Origin: DAIPKP01 sp964539095
Lineage (GTDB): Bacteria > Synergistota > Synergistia > Synergistales > Aminiphilaceae
NCBI GenBank assembly: GCA_964539095.1
Contig: CAZIFL010000003.1
Coordinates: 123,054-187,053, forward strand
Length of the DNA stretch: 64,000 bases
Reading direction: 5' to 3'
Shown here: in pieces, positions 33,643-42,167 of the stretch
How positions within the stretch are numbered: position 1 is the stretch's first letter
Layout: each line of letters begins with the position of its first letter
Notes under the pieces: generated by a model
The model's input: the letters and a program-made list of their open reading frames with translations, nothing else
Database searches by the model: none
Told to the model about the DNA's origin: nothing
Made by a program: the position numbers and the translations under genes

Positions 33643-34764
33643 ATGCTCTATTTTGAAGCTTTACGCGAAGTACTGGAGTCGTCTGGTTTTGCGGGGCTCA
33701 CCGGGGGTAATGTGGTGATGCTCATCGTGGCGTGTGTGCTCCTCTACCTCGCCATCGGCAAAGGATTTGAGCCCCTTCTTCTGGTGCCCATCGCTTTCGG
33801 GTGCCTTCTGGTAAACATTCCCCTTTCGGGAATTATGGACGAGCATGGGTTTCTGTACTACGTCTTCTTCGGGGCCAAGCACGAGATTTACCCGGTGATT
33901 ATCTTCATGGGGGTAGGGGCTCTCACCGACTTCGCCCCCCTCATGGCAAATCCCATCACCTTTCTTCTTGGTGCGGCGGCCCAGCTCGGGGTCTTCATCG
34001 CCCTTTTCGGAGCCATGGTGATGGGCTTCAGTGTGAAAGAGGCTGCCAGTATCGCCATTATCGGCGGTGCCGACGGCCCCACCAGCATCTACCTGACCAT
34101 GAAGATGGCGCCGCAGATACTCGGGGCGGTGGCGGTGGCCGCCTACAGCTACATGGCCCTGGTACCTCTTATCCAGCCTCCGGTGATCAAGCTTCTTACC
34201 ACCAAGGCGGATCGGGGTATCCGGATGGACAACCTTCGCCCTGTAAGCAAGACCGAGCGGGTTATCTTCCCCATCGTGGTTACCGTGGCTTCGGGGCTCA
34301 TTCTCCCCGCATCGGTGCCCCTTATCGGAATTCTTATGTTCGGGAACCTTCTGCGGGAGTGCGGCGTTACGGAGCGGCTCAATTTGGCGGCCCAGAACGA
34401 AATCCTGAACACCGTTACCATCTTCCTGGGGTTGGCGGTGGGATCCACCATGGATGCCCCCAACTTCCTCAACTTGGATACGGTAAAGATCATCGTTCTT
34501 GGTTTGGTGGCCTTTATCTTCAGTACCGCCGGGGGGACTCTCTTCGGGCAGCTCATGAAGATCCTTTCGAAGGGAAAGATCAACCCCATGATCGGCGCTG
34601 CGGGAGTCTCTGCGGTTCCCATGGCAGCCCGGGTGGTGCAACGGATGTGTCAGCGTGAATTTCCCAGCAACTTTTTGCTTATGCACGCCATGGGGCCGAA
34701 TGTGGCGGGAGTGATCGGTACCGCCGTGGCGGCGGGAACCATGCTCACCCTTCTCACGCACTAG
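33643..34764 (+). CDS. mmdB: Sodium-pumping decarboxylase beta subunit
   Basis: A 373-residue integral membrane protein with GGAGGAGG at 33625-33632 before ATG 33643. It has about nine to eleven helices and the conserved OadB/MmdB signatures: IFMGVGALTDFAPLMANP, the sodium-site region IIGGADGPTSIYLTMK (Asp/Asn in helix), and ending AMGPNVAGVIGTAVAAG. It decarboxylates carboxybiotin and exports sodium ions. It closes the operon mmdA-D-C-B and is followed by a strong terminator. Confidence 0.95.
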   Translation: MLYFEALREVLESSGFAGLTGGNVVMLIVACVLLYLAIGKGFEPLLLVPIAFGCLLVNIPLSGIMDEHGFLYYVFFGAKHEIYPVIIFMGVGALTDFAPLMANPITFLLGAAAQLGVFIALFGAMVMGFSVKEAASIAIIGGADGPTSIYLTMKMAPQILGAVAVAAYSYMALVPLIQPPVIKLLTTKADRGIRMDNLRPVSKTERVIFPIVVTVASGLILPASVPLIGILMFGNLLRECGVTERLNLAAQNEILNTVTIFLGLAVGSTMDAPNFLNLDTVKIIVLGLVAFIFSTAGGTLFGQLMKILSKGKINPMIGAAGVSAVPMAARVVQRMCQREFPSNFLLMHAMGPNVAGVIGTAVAAGTMLTLLTH

Positions 34765-34813
34765 GCAGTTTTTTATAGCAAGTTTCCTCGGTATTTCCTA
34801 AAGAGTAACTGTT

Positions 34814-34857
34814 ACGCATAGAGGGTAGCCCTCAAGGGTTGCCCTCTATGCGTTTTT
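34814..34857 (+). terminator. Terminator of the mmd operon
   Basis: A nearly perfect 18-bp stem (ACGCATAGAGGG with CCCTCTATGCGT, then an inner CCC/GGG) has a four-base loop and is followed by TTTTT. Confidence 0.92.
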
Positions 34858-34986
34858 GTGGCGTTGAGCAGGAAGATTTTTTTGGAGAGAGGGTGGTTCT
34901 TAAAGTTATTCCTTTTTTCGGAATGTATATGCATAAAGAGAATAGTGCTTTTTTTTTCTACAGGGACTTAAAAAAAATGGCGCTTG

Positions 34987-34995
34987 TGGTATAAT
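34987..34995 (+). promoter_or_regulatory. gdhA promoter, extended -10
   Basis: TGGTATAAT at 34987-34995 gives a transcript with a leader of about 165 bases before gdhA. Confidence 0.65.
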
Positions 34996-35029
34996 GCGGC
35001 TGAATGTTCTGGCGATCACAAGAGGTGGT

Positions 35030-35080
35030 ATGGTCAGAAAACGTCTTTTGAAGCCTTCCTTGAGGGGAAGCCTTGCGTGA
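35030..35080 (+). CDS. Possible 16-residue leader peptide upstream of gdhA
   Basis: ATG 35030 is preceded by AGAGGTGG and opens a 16-codon frame (MVRKRLLKPSLRGSLA) ending in TGA at 35078-35080. Hairpin-like segments follow (CCTTTT with AAAAGG around 35088-35110). The peptide is rich in Arg, Lys and Leu and might control gdhA by attenuation. It could also be chance in a structured leader. Confidence 0.3.
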   Translation: MVRKRLLKPSLRGSLA

Positions 35081-35168
35081 TGGGTGCCTTTTTGTCTACG
35101 CAAAAGGGCTGACTTAGAAGGTGTAACAGTGGGATCTGGGTTTTTACATACGAAGGAGGAGTTTTTTC

Positions 35169-36515
35169 GTGAGCAAGTACGTGGAAAGAATGGTTGAGCA
35201 CGTCAAAAAGACCTATTCAGGAGAGCCGGAATTTCTTCAGGCGGCGGTAGAGGTTCTTGATTCCCTCCGCCCCGTGATGGAGCAGGATTCTCGTTATGAG
35301 GCAAACGCAATTCTCGAGAGAATTATCGTTCCCGAGAGAACCATCTCCTTCCGGGTGACCTGGGTGGACGACAAGGGAAAGGCCCAGGTGAATCACGGCT
35401 ATCGAGTGCAGTACAACAGCGCTCTCGGCCCCTACAAGGGCGGCCTCCGCTTCCATCCTTCGGTAAATCTCAGTATCCTCAAGTTCCTTGGCTTTGAGCA
35501 GATCTTCAAAAACAGCCTTACGGGTCTTCCCATGGGAGGCGGCAAGGGCGGTAGCGACTTCGACCCCCGGGGCAAGTCCTGTAATGAGGTTATGCGCTTC
35601 TGCCAGAGCTTTATGAGCGAGCTGTGGCGCCACATCGGTCAGGATATCGACGTTCCCGCCGGCGACATCGGTGTGGGGGGGCGGGAGATCGGCTTCCTCA
35701 TGGGGCAGTACAAGAAGCTGGCCAATATCCACCAGGGTGGCGTTCTCACCGGTAAGGGCCAGGGTTGGGGCGGAAGCAAGATGCGCCCTGAAGCCACCGG
35801 CTTTGGTTGCGTCTACTTCGCCCAGGAGATGCTCGCCACCAAGGGCGAGAGCTTTGAGGGCAAAAAGGTCGCCATCAGCGGCTTTGGCAACGTAGCCTGG
35901 GGGGCCGTCCAGAAGGCCACCGAGTTGGGAGCCAAGGTTGTTACCATTTCCGGCCCCGATGGTTTTGTTTACGATCCCAACGGCATCAGCACCCCCGAGA
36001 AGATCGCGTACATGCTTGAGATGCGGGCCAGCGGTCGGGACAAGGTTCAGGATTATGCCGATAAGTTTGGTGTGGAGTTCCATGCGGGGAAGCGTCCCTG
36101 GTGCACTCCCGTGGATGTTGCCATCCCCTGCGCTACCCAGAACGAGCTTGGTTTGGAGGATGCGAAGGAGCTGAAGAAGAACGGCGTTATCGCTATCCCC
36201 GAGGCTTCCAACATGTCCACCACCCCCGAGGCCATGGAGTTCATTCTCGAGAGCGGTATCCTCTTCTCCCCCGGCAAGGCGTCTAACGCTGGCGGTGTGG
36301 CCACCTCGGGTCTTGAGATGTCTCAGAACAGCCTGCGTTTCGGCTGGGAGAGCGATGAAGTGGATCAGAAGCTCCATACCATCATGAGGAACATCCACAA
36401 GAGCTGTAAGGATGCGGCAGAGCAGTTCGGTACCCCCGGTAACTACGTAAACGGTGCCAACATCGCGGGTTTCCTCCGGGTGGCCAACGCCATGATTGAT
36501 CAGGGAGTCTGCTAG
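35169..36515 (+). CDS. gdhA: Glutamate dehydrogenase (hexameric, NADP-type)
   Basis: A 448-residue protein starting at GTG 35169, nine bases after AAGGAGG. Signatures are GPYKGGLRFHPSVN, the catalytic Lys region LPMGGGKGGSDFDP, and the nucleotide loop ISGFGNVAWGA. The length and the N-terminal region match the bacterial hexameric family I (GdhA). It interconverts glutamate and 2-oxoglutarate with ammonia. In an amino-acid fermenter it can run in the oxidative direction and link transamination to reducing power. The gene is monocistronic, with its own promoter, leader and terminator. Confidence 0.96.
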   Translation: MSKYVERMVEHVKKTYSGEPEFLQAAVEVLDSLRPVMEQDSRYEANAILERIIVPERTISFRVTWVDDKGKAQVNHGYRVQYNSALGPYKGGLRFHPSVNLSILKFLGFEQIFKNSLTGLPMGGGKGGSDFDPRGKSCNEVMRFCQSFMSELWRHIGQDIDVPAGDIGVGGREIGFLMGQYKKLANIHQGGVLTGKGQGWGGSKMRPEATGFGCVYFAQEMLATKGESFEGKKVAISGFGNVAWGAVQKATELGAKVVTISGPDGFVYDPNGISTPEKIAYMLEMRASGRDKVQDYADKFGVEFHAGKRPWCTPVDVAIPCATQNELGLEDAKELKKNGVIAIPEASNMSTTPEAMEFILESGILFSPGKASNAGGVATSGLEMSQNSLRFGWESDEVDQKLHTIMRNIHKSCKDAAEQFGTPGNYVNGANIAGFLRVANAMIDQGVC

Positions 36516-36552
36516 AGGTATTTTCTGCCATACACTTCTATGTTGCGTAATG

Positions 36553-36579
36553 AAGAGAGCCCTTAGGGGCTCTCTTTTT
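36553..36579 (+). terminator. Terminator of gdhA
   Basis: AAGAGAGCCC (36553-36562) pairs with GGGCTCTCTT (36567-36576) around a four-base loop and runs into TTTTT. Confidence 0.9.
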
Positions 36580-36599
36580 GGTTTGCCCAGCGTGGCGAG

Positions 36600-37501
36600 G
36601 AACTCCGTCCTGCTGCAAGAAGCAGGAACTGCCCCGACCATGGGGAAAGAAGTCCGAATTGCAAGGGCGGTTGCTGATAACGGCAGGGTCTGAAGGAAGC
36701 AATAGAAAGGACATGGCCCTCCGCAAGTTTTTCCTTCAGGCAGTGGTTAACCTCTTCGGGTTTATCGCAACGTTTCCGCTGCCAGGTGATGATCGCAGCA
36801 CCCTCCATCTTCTCTTCGGCGGCAAGCCCAAAGGGTTTTCTCTCCACCCCGTCCTCAATGTTGCTGGCTGCTTCGAAGAGCTTGTATATCCCTCCACTGT
36901 TCGTTCCGCTTTCCCCGGAACAAGGCGTTGGCCTCAGCGGATATCCCGTAGTAGATCCTCTTGAAGCCCTTGTCCCGATTTTCGCCGCATAGACGGAGAA
37001 TTTCCGTCTATGCGGCGCTGTCGCTTCGTAGCGCCACGGCCTCCACTTTCTCGGGAATCATACCGAACAGATACTGGAACTCTTCCATCTGTTTGCAGCC
37101 GGGAGGGGCGTTCCCGTCAGCGATCTCGTGGAGACGCTCAGCTCAAACTCTGCGCAGTAGCGGATAAGGCCCCAGAACCCCCTGTTTTCCTTGCAGTTGA
37201 AGAGCGACCCGAAAACCCCTCTCTTGAGTCCCGTATCATCCATGTCAAAGGTGAGAAGCTTGAGGGGATTCAGCTTCTGCGTATGAAGGAACATCTTGGT
37301 AAAGACATCCCGGCAGGGGGTCCGAATACCGAACTTCTCAAGGCTGAGCTTCTCCTCAAGAAAATCCAGCCCCTCCACGGAGGTTCCTTCGACCAGGTTA
37401 AGAAGCGCGAGGGCAAGGACATACTCTGAGTCTTTCGCACCGCGGTTGCTTCTTGTGCCTATACATGAGCCAATTATTTCATTTTTTGACATAATAGACA
37501 C
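36600..37501 (-). pseudogene. Degenerate IS1380-like transposase
   Basis: On the minus strand, fragments in more than one frame read like a DDE transposase. The first (37501-37058) carries FDMDDTGLKRGVFGSLFNC, where an Asp of the catalytic core would be. A frame change then gives EEFQYLFGMIPEKVEAVALRSDS, matching the 'lRgDSgf' region. A third frame holds KLFEAASNIEDGVERKPFG. No intact reading frame spans it, so it is a wreck. Terminal repeats were not found. The family name is my best guess among IS4-related groups. It marks the left side of the second accessory region. Confidence 0.6.
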
Positions 37502-37613
37502 TGCCTCTCAGTGAAGTTTTGTGCCCTTCTAAACACTACCTTATCACTGCTCTACGAAGAGTCCAGAGGGGTTTTCGTTTTTTTGCCTGTGGGTTTGGGT
37601 TGCTCAAACTCTC

Positions 37614-37642
37614 TTGACATAATCTTTCTCCAGGTGTATTTT
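37614..37642 (+). promoter_or_regulatory. Promoter upstream of the GntR regulator gene
   Basis: TTGACA at 37614-37619, a 17-base spacer and TATTTT at 37637-37642 (with TG just before) form a plausible promoter. Confidence 0.6.
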
Positions 37643-37649
37643 GAAACCG

Positions 37650-37671
37650 ATCACTGAATATATCACTGAAT
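37650..37671 (+). repeat. Two direct copies of ATCACTGAAT, 12 bp apart
   Basis: Copies at 37650-37659 and 37662-37671 lie just downstream of the promoter, a position suitable for an operator of the GntR-family regulator. They are direct, not inverted, which is unusual for that family. Confidence 0.4.
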
Positions 37672-37753
37672 GCATCCAATGACCGGGGGGAGGGGGGTTT
37701 TGATGAGATAAAATAAAATTGCGAGAAAAAATTGGAAAAGGAGTGAGTTCATA

Positions 37754-38392
37754 GTGAGTAAAACCAAAACAGGCCGGGAATCGGCATATGAGCGCATACG
37801 AGAAATGGTGCTTAACGGAGAAATTGAATCGGGCATTATTATTACTGTCAGCGAACTTGCAGAAAGACTTAGATTAGGTAAGAGTCCGGTTCGGGATGCC
37901 ATTCTCAAATTAGGAGAGGAGGGCTACGTTCAAATTATGCCTCGAAAAGGGCTGTTGTTTAAAAGCCTAAAAGGAAAAGATATAAAAAACATATATCAAC
38001 TTCGTGAAGCAATAGAACTTTATGCTATAGGTATTTTCGTCGATGAATACGATAAAAACCTAAAAAAATGCCTTGAGGATTTGATTTCAAGACAAATAGA
38101 ATGCGCCAGTGGAAATGAAATAGAGAAGTTTATGGAGTTAGATGAAAAGTTTCACTCTACTATAGTTGCTTCTCTTGGGAATGATTTAATGGATGACACC
38201 ATAAGAGACATAAGGAGAAAGCTATTCCATTTTGGCATAACAAGCATCACAAAGCATAAAAACATAGAAGAAGCCGTAGAAGAACACAAAAATATTTTAA
38301 TTGCCATAGAAGAAAGGGATCGGGATAAATCAAGAAAATTGCTGGGAAAACACATTTTTGATGCCTATCACAATATCTTATCGCAAAAATAA
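37754..38392 (+). CDS. GntR-family (FCD type) transcriptional regulator
   Basis: A 212-residue protein starting at GTG 37754 (AAAGGAG at 37737-37743). The N-terminal winged helix reads AYERIREMVLNGEI, then SELAERLRLGKSPVRDAILKLGEEGYV, typical of GntR. The C-terminal two thirds are the helical FCD effector domain, with LREAIELYAIGIF and metal-site-like His residues (EKFHSTI, EEHKNI). AT-rich codon use differs from the backbone, which suggests acquisition. It lies upstream of a hydroxyacid dehydrogenase and a NhaC antiporter and probably controls them; the effector is unknown. Confidence 0.88.
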   Translation: MSKTKTGRESAYERIREMVLNGEIESGIIITVSELAERLRLGKSPVRDAILKLGEEGYVQIMPRKGLLFKSLKGKDIKNIYQLREAIELYAIGIFVDEYDKNLKKCLEDLISRQIECASGNEIEKFMELDEKFHSTIVASLGNDLMDDTIRDIRRKLFHFGITSITKHKNIEEAVEEHKNILIAIEERDRDKSRKLLGKHIFDAYHNILSQK

Positions 38393-38491
38393 TCTTACTT
38401 GATGTTTTGCTGATAGAAGTGGGATGGCAGGGTGTTTGCCTAGAAAATTTTTTGTTGATTTTTTGTCCAAGACATGTCTGGAGGCTGTTTC

Positions 38492-39448
38492 GTGAAAAAA
38501 GCTCTGATAACACATTCTGATTTCGGCTCGGGCAATAAAGAGGCAGTAAATAAAATCTTTGACGGAAGTTCTTGCGAAGTTGTTTTTAATAAAACGGGCC
38601 GGGCGATGAGTGAAACGGAGATCATCGATTGCGTTAATAGGGAAGGTGTCGAAGCTATTCTAGTCTACTCTAGCGCTGACCAGCTCACTCAAAAAGTTTT
38701 TGAAAACTGCCCCTCGTTGAAGGTTGTTTCTCGCCATGGAGTTGGTGTTGACAACATTGATATCGCTACCGCAAAAAAATATGGAGTTGAAGTACGGACC
38801 ACTGCAGGAGGTAACGATTTTCAGGCTGTAGCTGATCTTACATTTGGTCTTCTCTTGGCAGCAGCACGCCAAATTGCTTTTTCAGATCGTTGCATTCGAC
38901 AAAAAATCTGGCGAAGAGATAAAGCTATCGATATATGGGGAAAAACCTTGGGAATTATTGGTTTCGGGCGTATTGGAAAAGCTGTCGCTCAAAGAGCCAA
39001 AGGTTTCGATATGAAAATCTTAGTTTCTGATCCTTTCGTAGAGGGCCAAAGCACCGAAAATAGCGACATTTTTTTCGTTGATCGTAACGATCTCTTTAAA
39101 AAAAGCGATTTCATTACACTGCATTGCAATGCAACGCTAAAAAATCAACAAATGATCAATGAAGAGGCAATTGCTCAAATGAAGGATGGAGCAATTCTTG
39201 TAAATACGGCCAGAGCCTCTTTGGTATGCTCTGACGCCCTTCTTGAGGGTCTTAAAACTGGTAAATTAGCGGCAGCTGCTGTTGACGTCTATGATGAAGA
39301 GCCTGCGATGGAAGACAAATTAATTAAAGCCGGTCTGGAAAATATGGTTTTTACACCTCATTTGGGCCCTTATACCAAAGAGGTCCTCGAAGAAATGGAT
39401 ATTCTTGCGGCAAAAAATTTAGTTGCGCCGAAAAAATGTTTTGCGTAA
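38492..39448 (+). CDS. D-isomer-specific 2-hydroxyacid dehydrogenase
   Basis: A 318-residue protein. GTG 38492 is chosen because GGAGG (38480-38484) is spaced seven bases, while ATG 38474 lies before it. The NAD-binding loop is LGIIGFGRIGKAVAQ. The catalytic Arg is in NTARASLV, the Glu in VYDEEPA and the His in TPHLGPYT, so the active site looks intact. It resembles phosphoglycerate dehydrogenase-like enzymes without the ACT domain. The last helix is short (NLVAPKKCFA). The substrate is unknown. Its AT-rich composition matches the neighbouring GntR and NhaC genes. Confidence 0.88.
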   Translation: MKKALITHSDFGSGNKEAVNKIFDGSSCEVVFNKTGRAMSETEIIDCVNREGVEAILVYSSADQLTQKVFENCPSLKVVSRHGVGVDNIDIATAKKYGVEVRTTAGGNDFQAVADLTFGLLLAAARQIAFSDRCIRQKIWRRDKAIDIWGKTLGIIGFGRIGKAVAQRAKGFDMKILVSDPFVEGQSTENSDIFFVDRNDLFKKSDFITLHCNATLKNQQMINEEAIAQMKDGAILVNTARASLVCSDALLEGLKTGKLAAAAVDVYDEEPAMEDKLIKAGLENMVFTPHLGPYTKEVLEEMDILAAKNLVAPKKCFA

Positions 39449-39461
39449 ATGGTATTTTTTC

Positions 39462-39493
39462 ATAATAAACACTGCAAATAGAGTGTTTATTAT
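39462..39493. repeat. 12-bp inverted repeat upstream of nhaC
   Basis: ATAATAAACACT (39462-39473) and AGTGTTTATTAT (39482-39493) are perfect complements with an 8-base spacer. It lies between the dehydrogenase and nhaC. It could be an operator or a weak terminator; no T tract follows. Confidence 0.6.
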
Positions 39494-39540
39494 CCTCTGC
39501 AAATATGGCGAATGTAAGCTATGTAAAGGAGTGTGTTAAC

Positions 39541-40920
39541 ATGAAAAAAGAAACTCGCTTAATAGAAAGCATCATTGTTTTAAGTCTAATAGTTTTTATC
39601 ACAGTTTTATCAATAAGATCAAAGACTGGACTTGTTCTTCCCCTGTTTTTGAGTTGGTTAGTACTCTGTTTTTTCTCTTTCTACAAAGAGATGAGTTATA
39701 CAGAAGTGCAAAATGCTGCTTTAAATACAATAAAGGATGGCATGCAATCCGTTCTTATTTTGTTATCTGTCGGAGCACTTATAGGGTCATGGATTGCTTC
39801 TGGAACTGTGCCAACACTGATATATTTTGGGTTGAAAATTATAAGCCCTAAGCTGTTTCTTCTGTCGGCAGTTCTGTTTTGCTCCATCCTTTCACTTGCC
39901 ACGGGGACATCCTATGGTTCCGCAGCAACAGGAGGCCTTGCCATGATGGGCATCGGCATCGGCTTGGGAGTACCCACAGGAATGACGGCAGCAGCAGTTA
40001 TAACAGGAGCTATTTTTGGCGACAAAATGTCACCTTTTTCCGATACTACGAACTTGGCCCCAGCAATGGCCGGAGGAGATCTCTTCAAACACATTTACAG
40101 CATGCTTTACACTACACTGCCAGCTTATGCCATAGCTTGTGCTATTTTCATAGGTTTAGGTGTAAAATACGGGACTGCGAATTACGATTTAAGTGTTGCT
40201 CAATCAACAATTGAGGCAATCGAAAACTTGTTTAATATAAACTTTGTTACCTTTCTCCCAATGCTTTTTGTAATTGCTCTGCTCTTAAAAAAAGCTCCTT
40301 CAATTCCCACCCTTTTAGCTGGTGCTGTTTTCGGCGCTATTATCGCTATTTTTATTCAAGGAAGCACTGTAACAGAAGTTTTAAAATCAATGGCCTCGGG
40401 TTACCGAATAGAATCGTCGACACCTCTCATCCAGAAACTTTTAAATCGTGGTGGAATCTCAAGTATGTCAGAGATTGCTTTGGTTATGATATTTGCGATG
40501 GGACTTGGCGGGATGCTGCAGAAGACAAACATCCTATCAACGATACTTAACCTATTTGTGAAAAAACTCAATTCTACTCCAAAATTGATCGCTGCTACCT
40601 TGCTTTCAGGATATATATCTGGTGCTATTGGCTGCACCCAAGCCTTTTCACACGTCATAACCGGCAAATTGTTTGAACCCATTTATCGAGAAAAAGGTAT
40701 CGTTCCTGAAGTTCTGTCAAGAACATCGGAAGACTCCGGGACGTTATGTGGAGTTTTGATCCCCTGGCATACGAATTCCATTTTCATGGTTGGTGCTTTG
40801 GGGGTTGCTTATTCCCAATATGCCCCTTACATGTTTTTTAATTATATAACTCCTGTTGTTTCCATGTTTTTAGCTTTTACGGGATACGGTATCTGGTCAT
40901 TAAATAAAGAAAAAACATAA
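39541..40920 (+). CDS. nhaC: NhaC-family Na+/H+ antiporter
   Basis: A 459-residue integral membrane protein. ATG 39541 has AAAGGAG ten bases upstream; ATG 39505 is less likely. About eleven helices are seen, with family landmarks SLATGTSYGSAATGGLAMMG, IFGDKMSPFSDTTNLAPA and ending near PWHTNSIFMVGALG. NhaC proteins exchange Na+ for H+, and some exchange organic acids such as malate/lactate, which would suit the neighbouring hydroxyacid dehydrogenase. Composition is AT-rich as in the two genes upstream. Confidence 0.92.
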   Translation: MKKETRLIESIIVLSLIVFITVLSIRSKTGLVLPLFLSWLVLCFFSFYKEMSYTEVQNAALNTIKDGMQSVLILLSVGALIGSWIASGTVPTLIYFGLKIISPKLFLLSAVLFCSILSLATGTSYGSAATGGLAMMGIGIGLGVPTGMTAAAVITGAIFGDKMSPFSDTTNLAPAMAGGDLFKHIYSMLYTTLPAYAIACAIFIGLGVKYGTANYDLSVAQSTIEAIENLFNINFVTFLPMLFVIALLLKKAPSIPTLLAGAVFGAIIAIFIQGSTVTEVLKSMASGYRIESSTPLIQKLLNRGGISSMSEIALVMIFAMGLGGMLQKTNILSTILNLFVKKLNSTPKLIAATLLSGYISGAIGCTQAFSHVITGKLFEPIYREKGIVPEVLSRTSEDSGTLCGVLIPWHTNSIFMVGALGVAYSQYAPYMFFNYITPVVSMFLAFTGYGIWSLNKEKT

Positions 40921-41068
40921 ATCTGACCAGCTTAACCTCCTCCGCTCCGCCGGATCAACCATGTTGCTTTCTGGGGAAATGAAGATTTTTTCATAAAAAG
41001 ACCTCCGTCTAAGCTTTTCCCCATGATATGAAGACGGGAGAAAATTTCTGTTTTTGAGGAAGAGTCCA

Positions 41069-41150
41069 ATCAAGCAGGGTGAGGCGAGAGCGATCGCTTC
41101 CCGCCTCACCCCTCTCACAGAACCGTACGTACGGGCCTCGTATACGGCTC
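41069..41150 (-). mobile_element. Group II intron 3' remnant (domains V and VI)
   Basis: On the minus strand, 41150-41120 reads GAGCCGTA ... TACGGTTC. This is a domain V hairpin with the AGC triad and the typical G-U pair at the third position. It is followed by TGTGAGAGGGG and a second hairpin (GGTGAGGCG with CGCCTCACC, about 41113-41078). The stretch ends CCCTGCTTGAT, like a bacterial intron 3' end. No maturase gene or 5' intron part is present, so this is a truncated relic. An IS1182-like fragment begins within ten bases of it. Confidence 0.7.
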
Positions 41151-41158
41151 CCGCAGAA

Positions 41159-41450
41159 ATCATGAACGATCTGAACCTGAAAATCATGGAATTGCAAAGG
41201 CGGAAAGAAGCCCCTGAGACCCGGAGCGCCCCGGAAACTCCTGAAGGAAGAGAAAACGGGAAAGCCCATGAAAAAGCTGAGGAAGATGAGCCCGTTCCCT
41301 AGGGAGAACTGGTGCTGGATGCTACCTGCGTTCCCGCCGATATCGCCTATCCCACGGACCTGCGTCTCTTGAACCATGCCAGGGAACAGCTTGAAGAGCT
41401 AATCGACCGCATTTACGGGCATTTGGAAGGGTTCGTATCCAAACCCAGTG
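41159..41450 (+). pseudogene. IS1182-like transposase fragment with an in-frame stop
   Basis: One frame reads IMNDLNLKIMELQRRKE, a charged linker, then TAG at 41300-41302, and continues GELVLDATCVPADIAYPTDL and LRLLNHAREQLEELIDRIYG. The second part is the conserved first-Asp region of IS5/IS1182-type DDE transposases. Both ends are missing. The left end abuts the intron relic and the right end runs into an IS21-like end. Confidence 0.75.
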
Positions 41451-41463
41451 CAAAACACGACAA

Positions 41464-42167
41464 AACTGAGCCACCCGCGCGCCCGCAAAGAGCCACCCGA
41501 TGCGCTGACAGAGAGCCAGGCGGGACAAACTCCCGTAAGATTAAATCATTGCCGAAATGCAGAATTTATCTTCAGGAGGGATTTCCTTGTCAGGCTTTCT
41601 CCCCATTGTCCGGACTGTTTACAGTGGGCTGAGTGAGCGCAAGGCCGCCGCCATGTACGGGGCATCCAGAAACACGGTATCGCTGTCTCTCCTAAGGGCA
41701 CGAGATCAGGGTTGACTTACCCTGGAAGACTTGGATGACATCATAGTTGCGGAGGGTTTGTCACAGCTCACCGCACCATCCCGCGATGGGGCCTTCAAGA
41801 TGTCCGACTTCGACTACGTCCAGCGGAACTGGCGAAGCCGCACGTCACCCTGAAGTTGCCCTGGGAGGAGTACGTTGAGAAATGCCACCAGGCGACCATC
41901 GTCGCTTCCCAGTTCGAGCCCGCGGAATGGCTGGATCAGGTCCCGCTTCCGGTTGCCGCCGAGGCAATAACAGACCGCCTCTCTTCACAGGCGTACAAGA
42001 TCAGCATCAAGGGCAAGAAGTCCATGCGTGAAACGATTCATGCGTAATTTCTAGCTAAGCAAAAGGGAGAGCCGCTTCTTTCCGGGGGGGTGGCTCTCGG
42101 GTTCCGCGCCGGTGGCTCTGTTTCAGCGCGGAGGTGGCTCTCATCTCGGCGAGCAAGTGGCTCTATA
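41464..42167 (+). mobile_element. Internally decayed IS21-like element with repeated ends
   Basis: The left end has TGAGCCAC (41467), AGAGCCAC (41489) and AGAGCCAG (41512), spaced 22 and 23 bases. The right end has GTGGCTCT at 42090, 42112, 42134 and 42157, spaced 22, 22 and 23 bases and inverted relative to the left. Such multiple terminal repeats are known from IS21 and Tn5090-like elements. Inside, TTG 41587 (AGGAGG at 41574-41579) opens an IstA-like start (RTVYSGLSERKAAAMYGA) that stops at 41713. A later piece (about 41830-42045) reads KPHVTLKLPWEEYVEKC, also IstA-like. No IstB gene remains. Confidence 0.7.

Noticed and set aside
36563..36847. 94-codon minus-strand frame with its own ATG
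   Set aside because: It is one of several frames of the decayed transposase and not an independent gene.
41300..41302. In-frame TAG in the IS1182-like fragment as a recoded codon
   Set aside because: The fragment is truncated at both ends and surrounded by other wrecks, so simple decay explains the stop.
42090..42164. Regularly spaced GTGGCTCT repeats as a CRISPR array
   Set aside because: Spacing is only 22-23 bp with an 8-base shared core, and inverted copies lie at 41467-41519; this fits transposon ends, not a CRISPR array. No cas genes are present. No other CRISPR-like array was seen.
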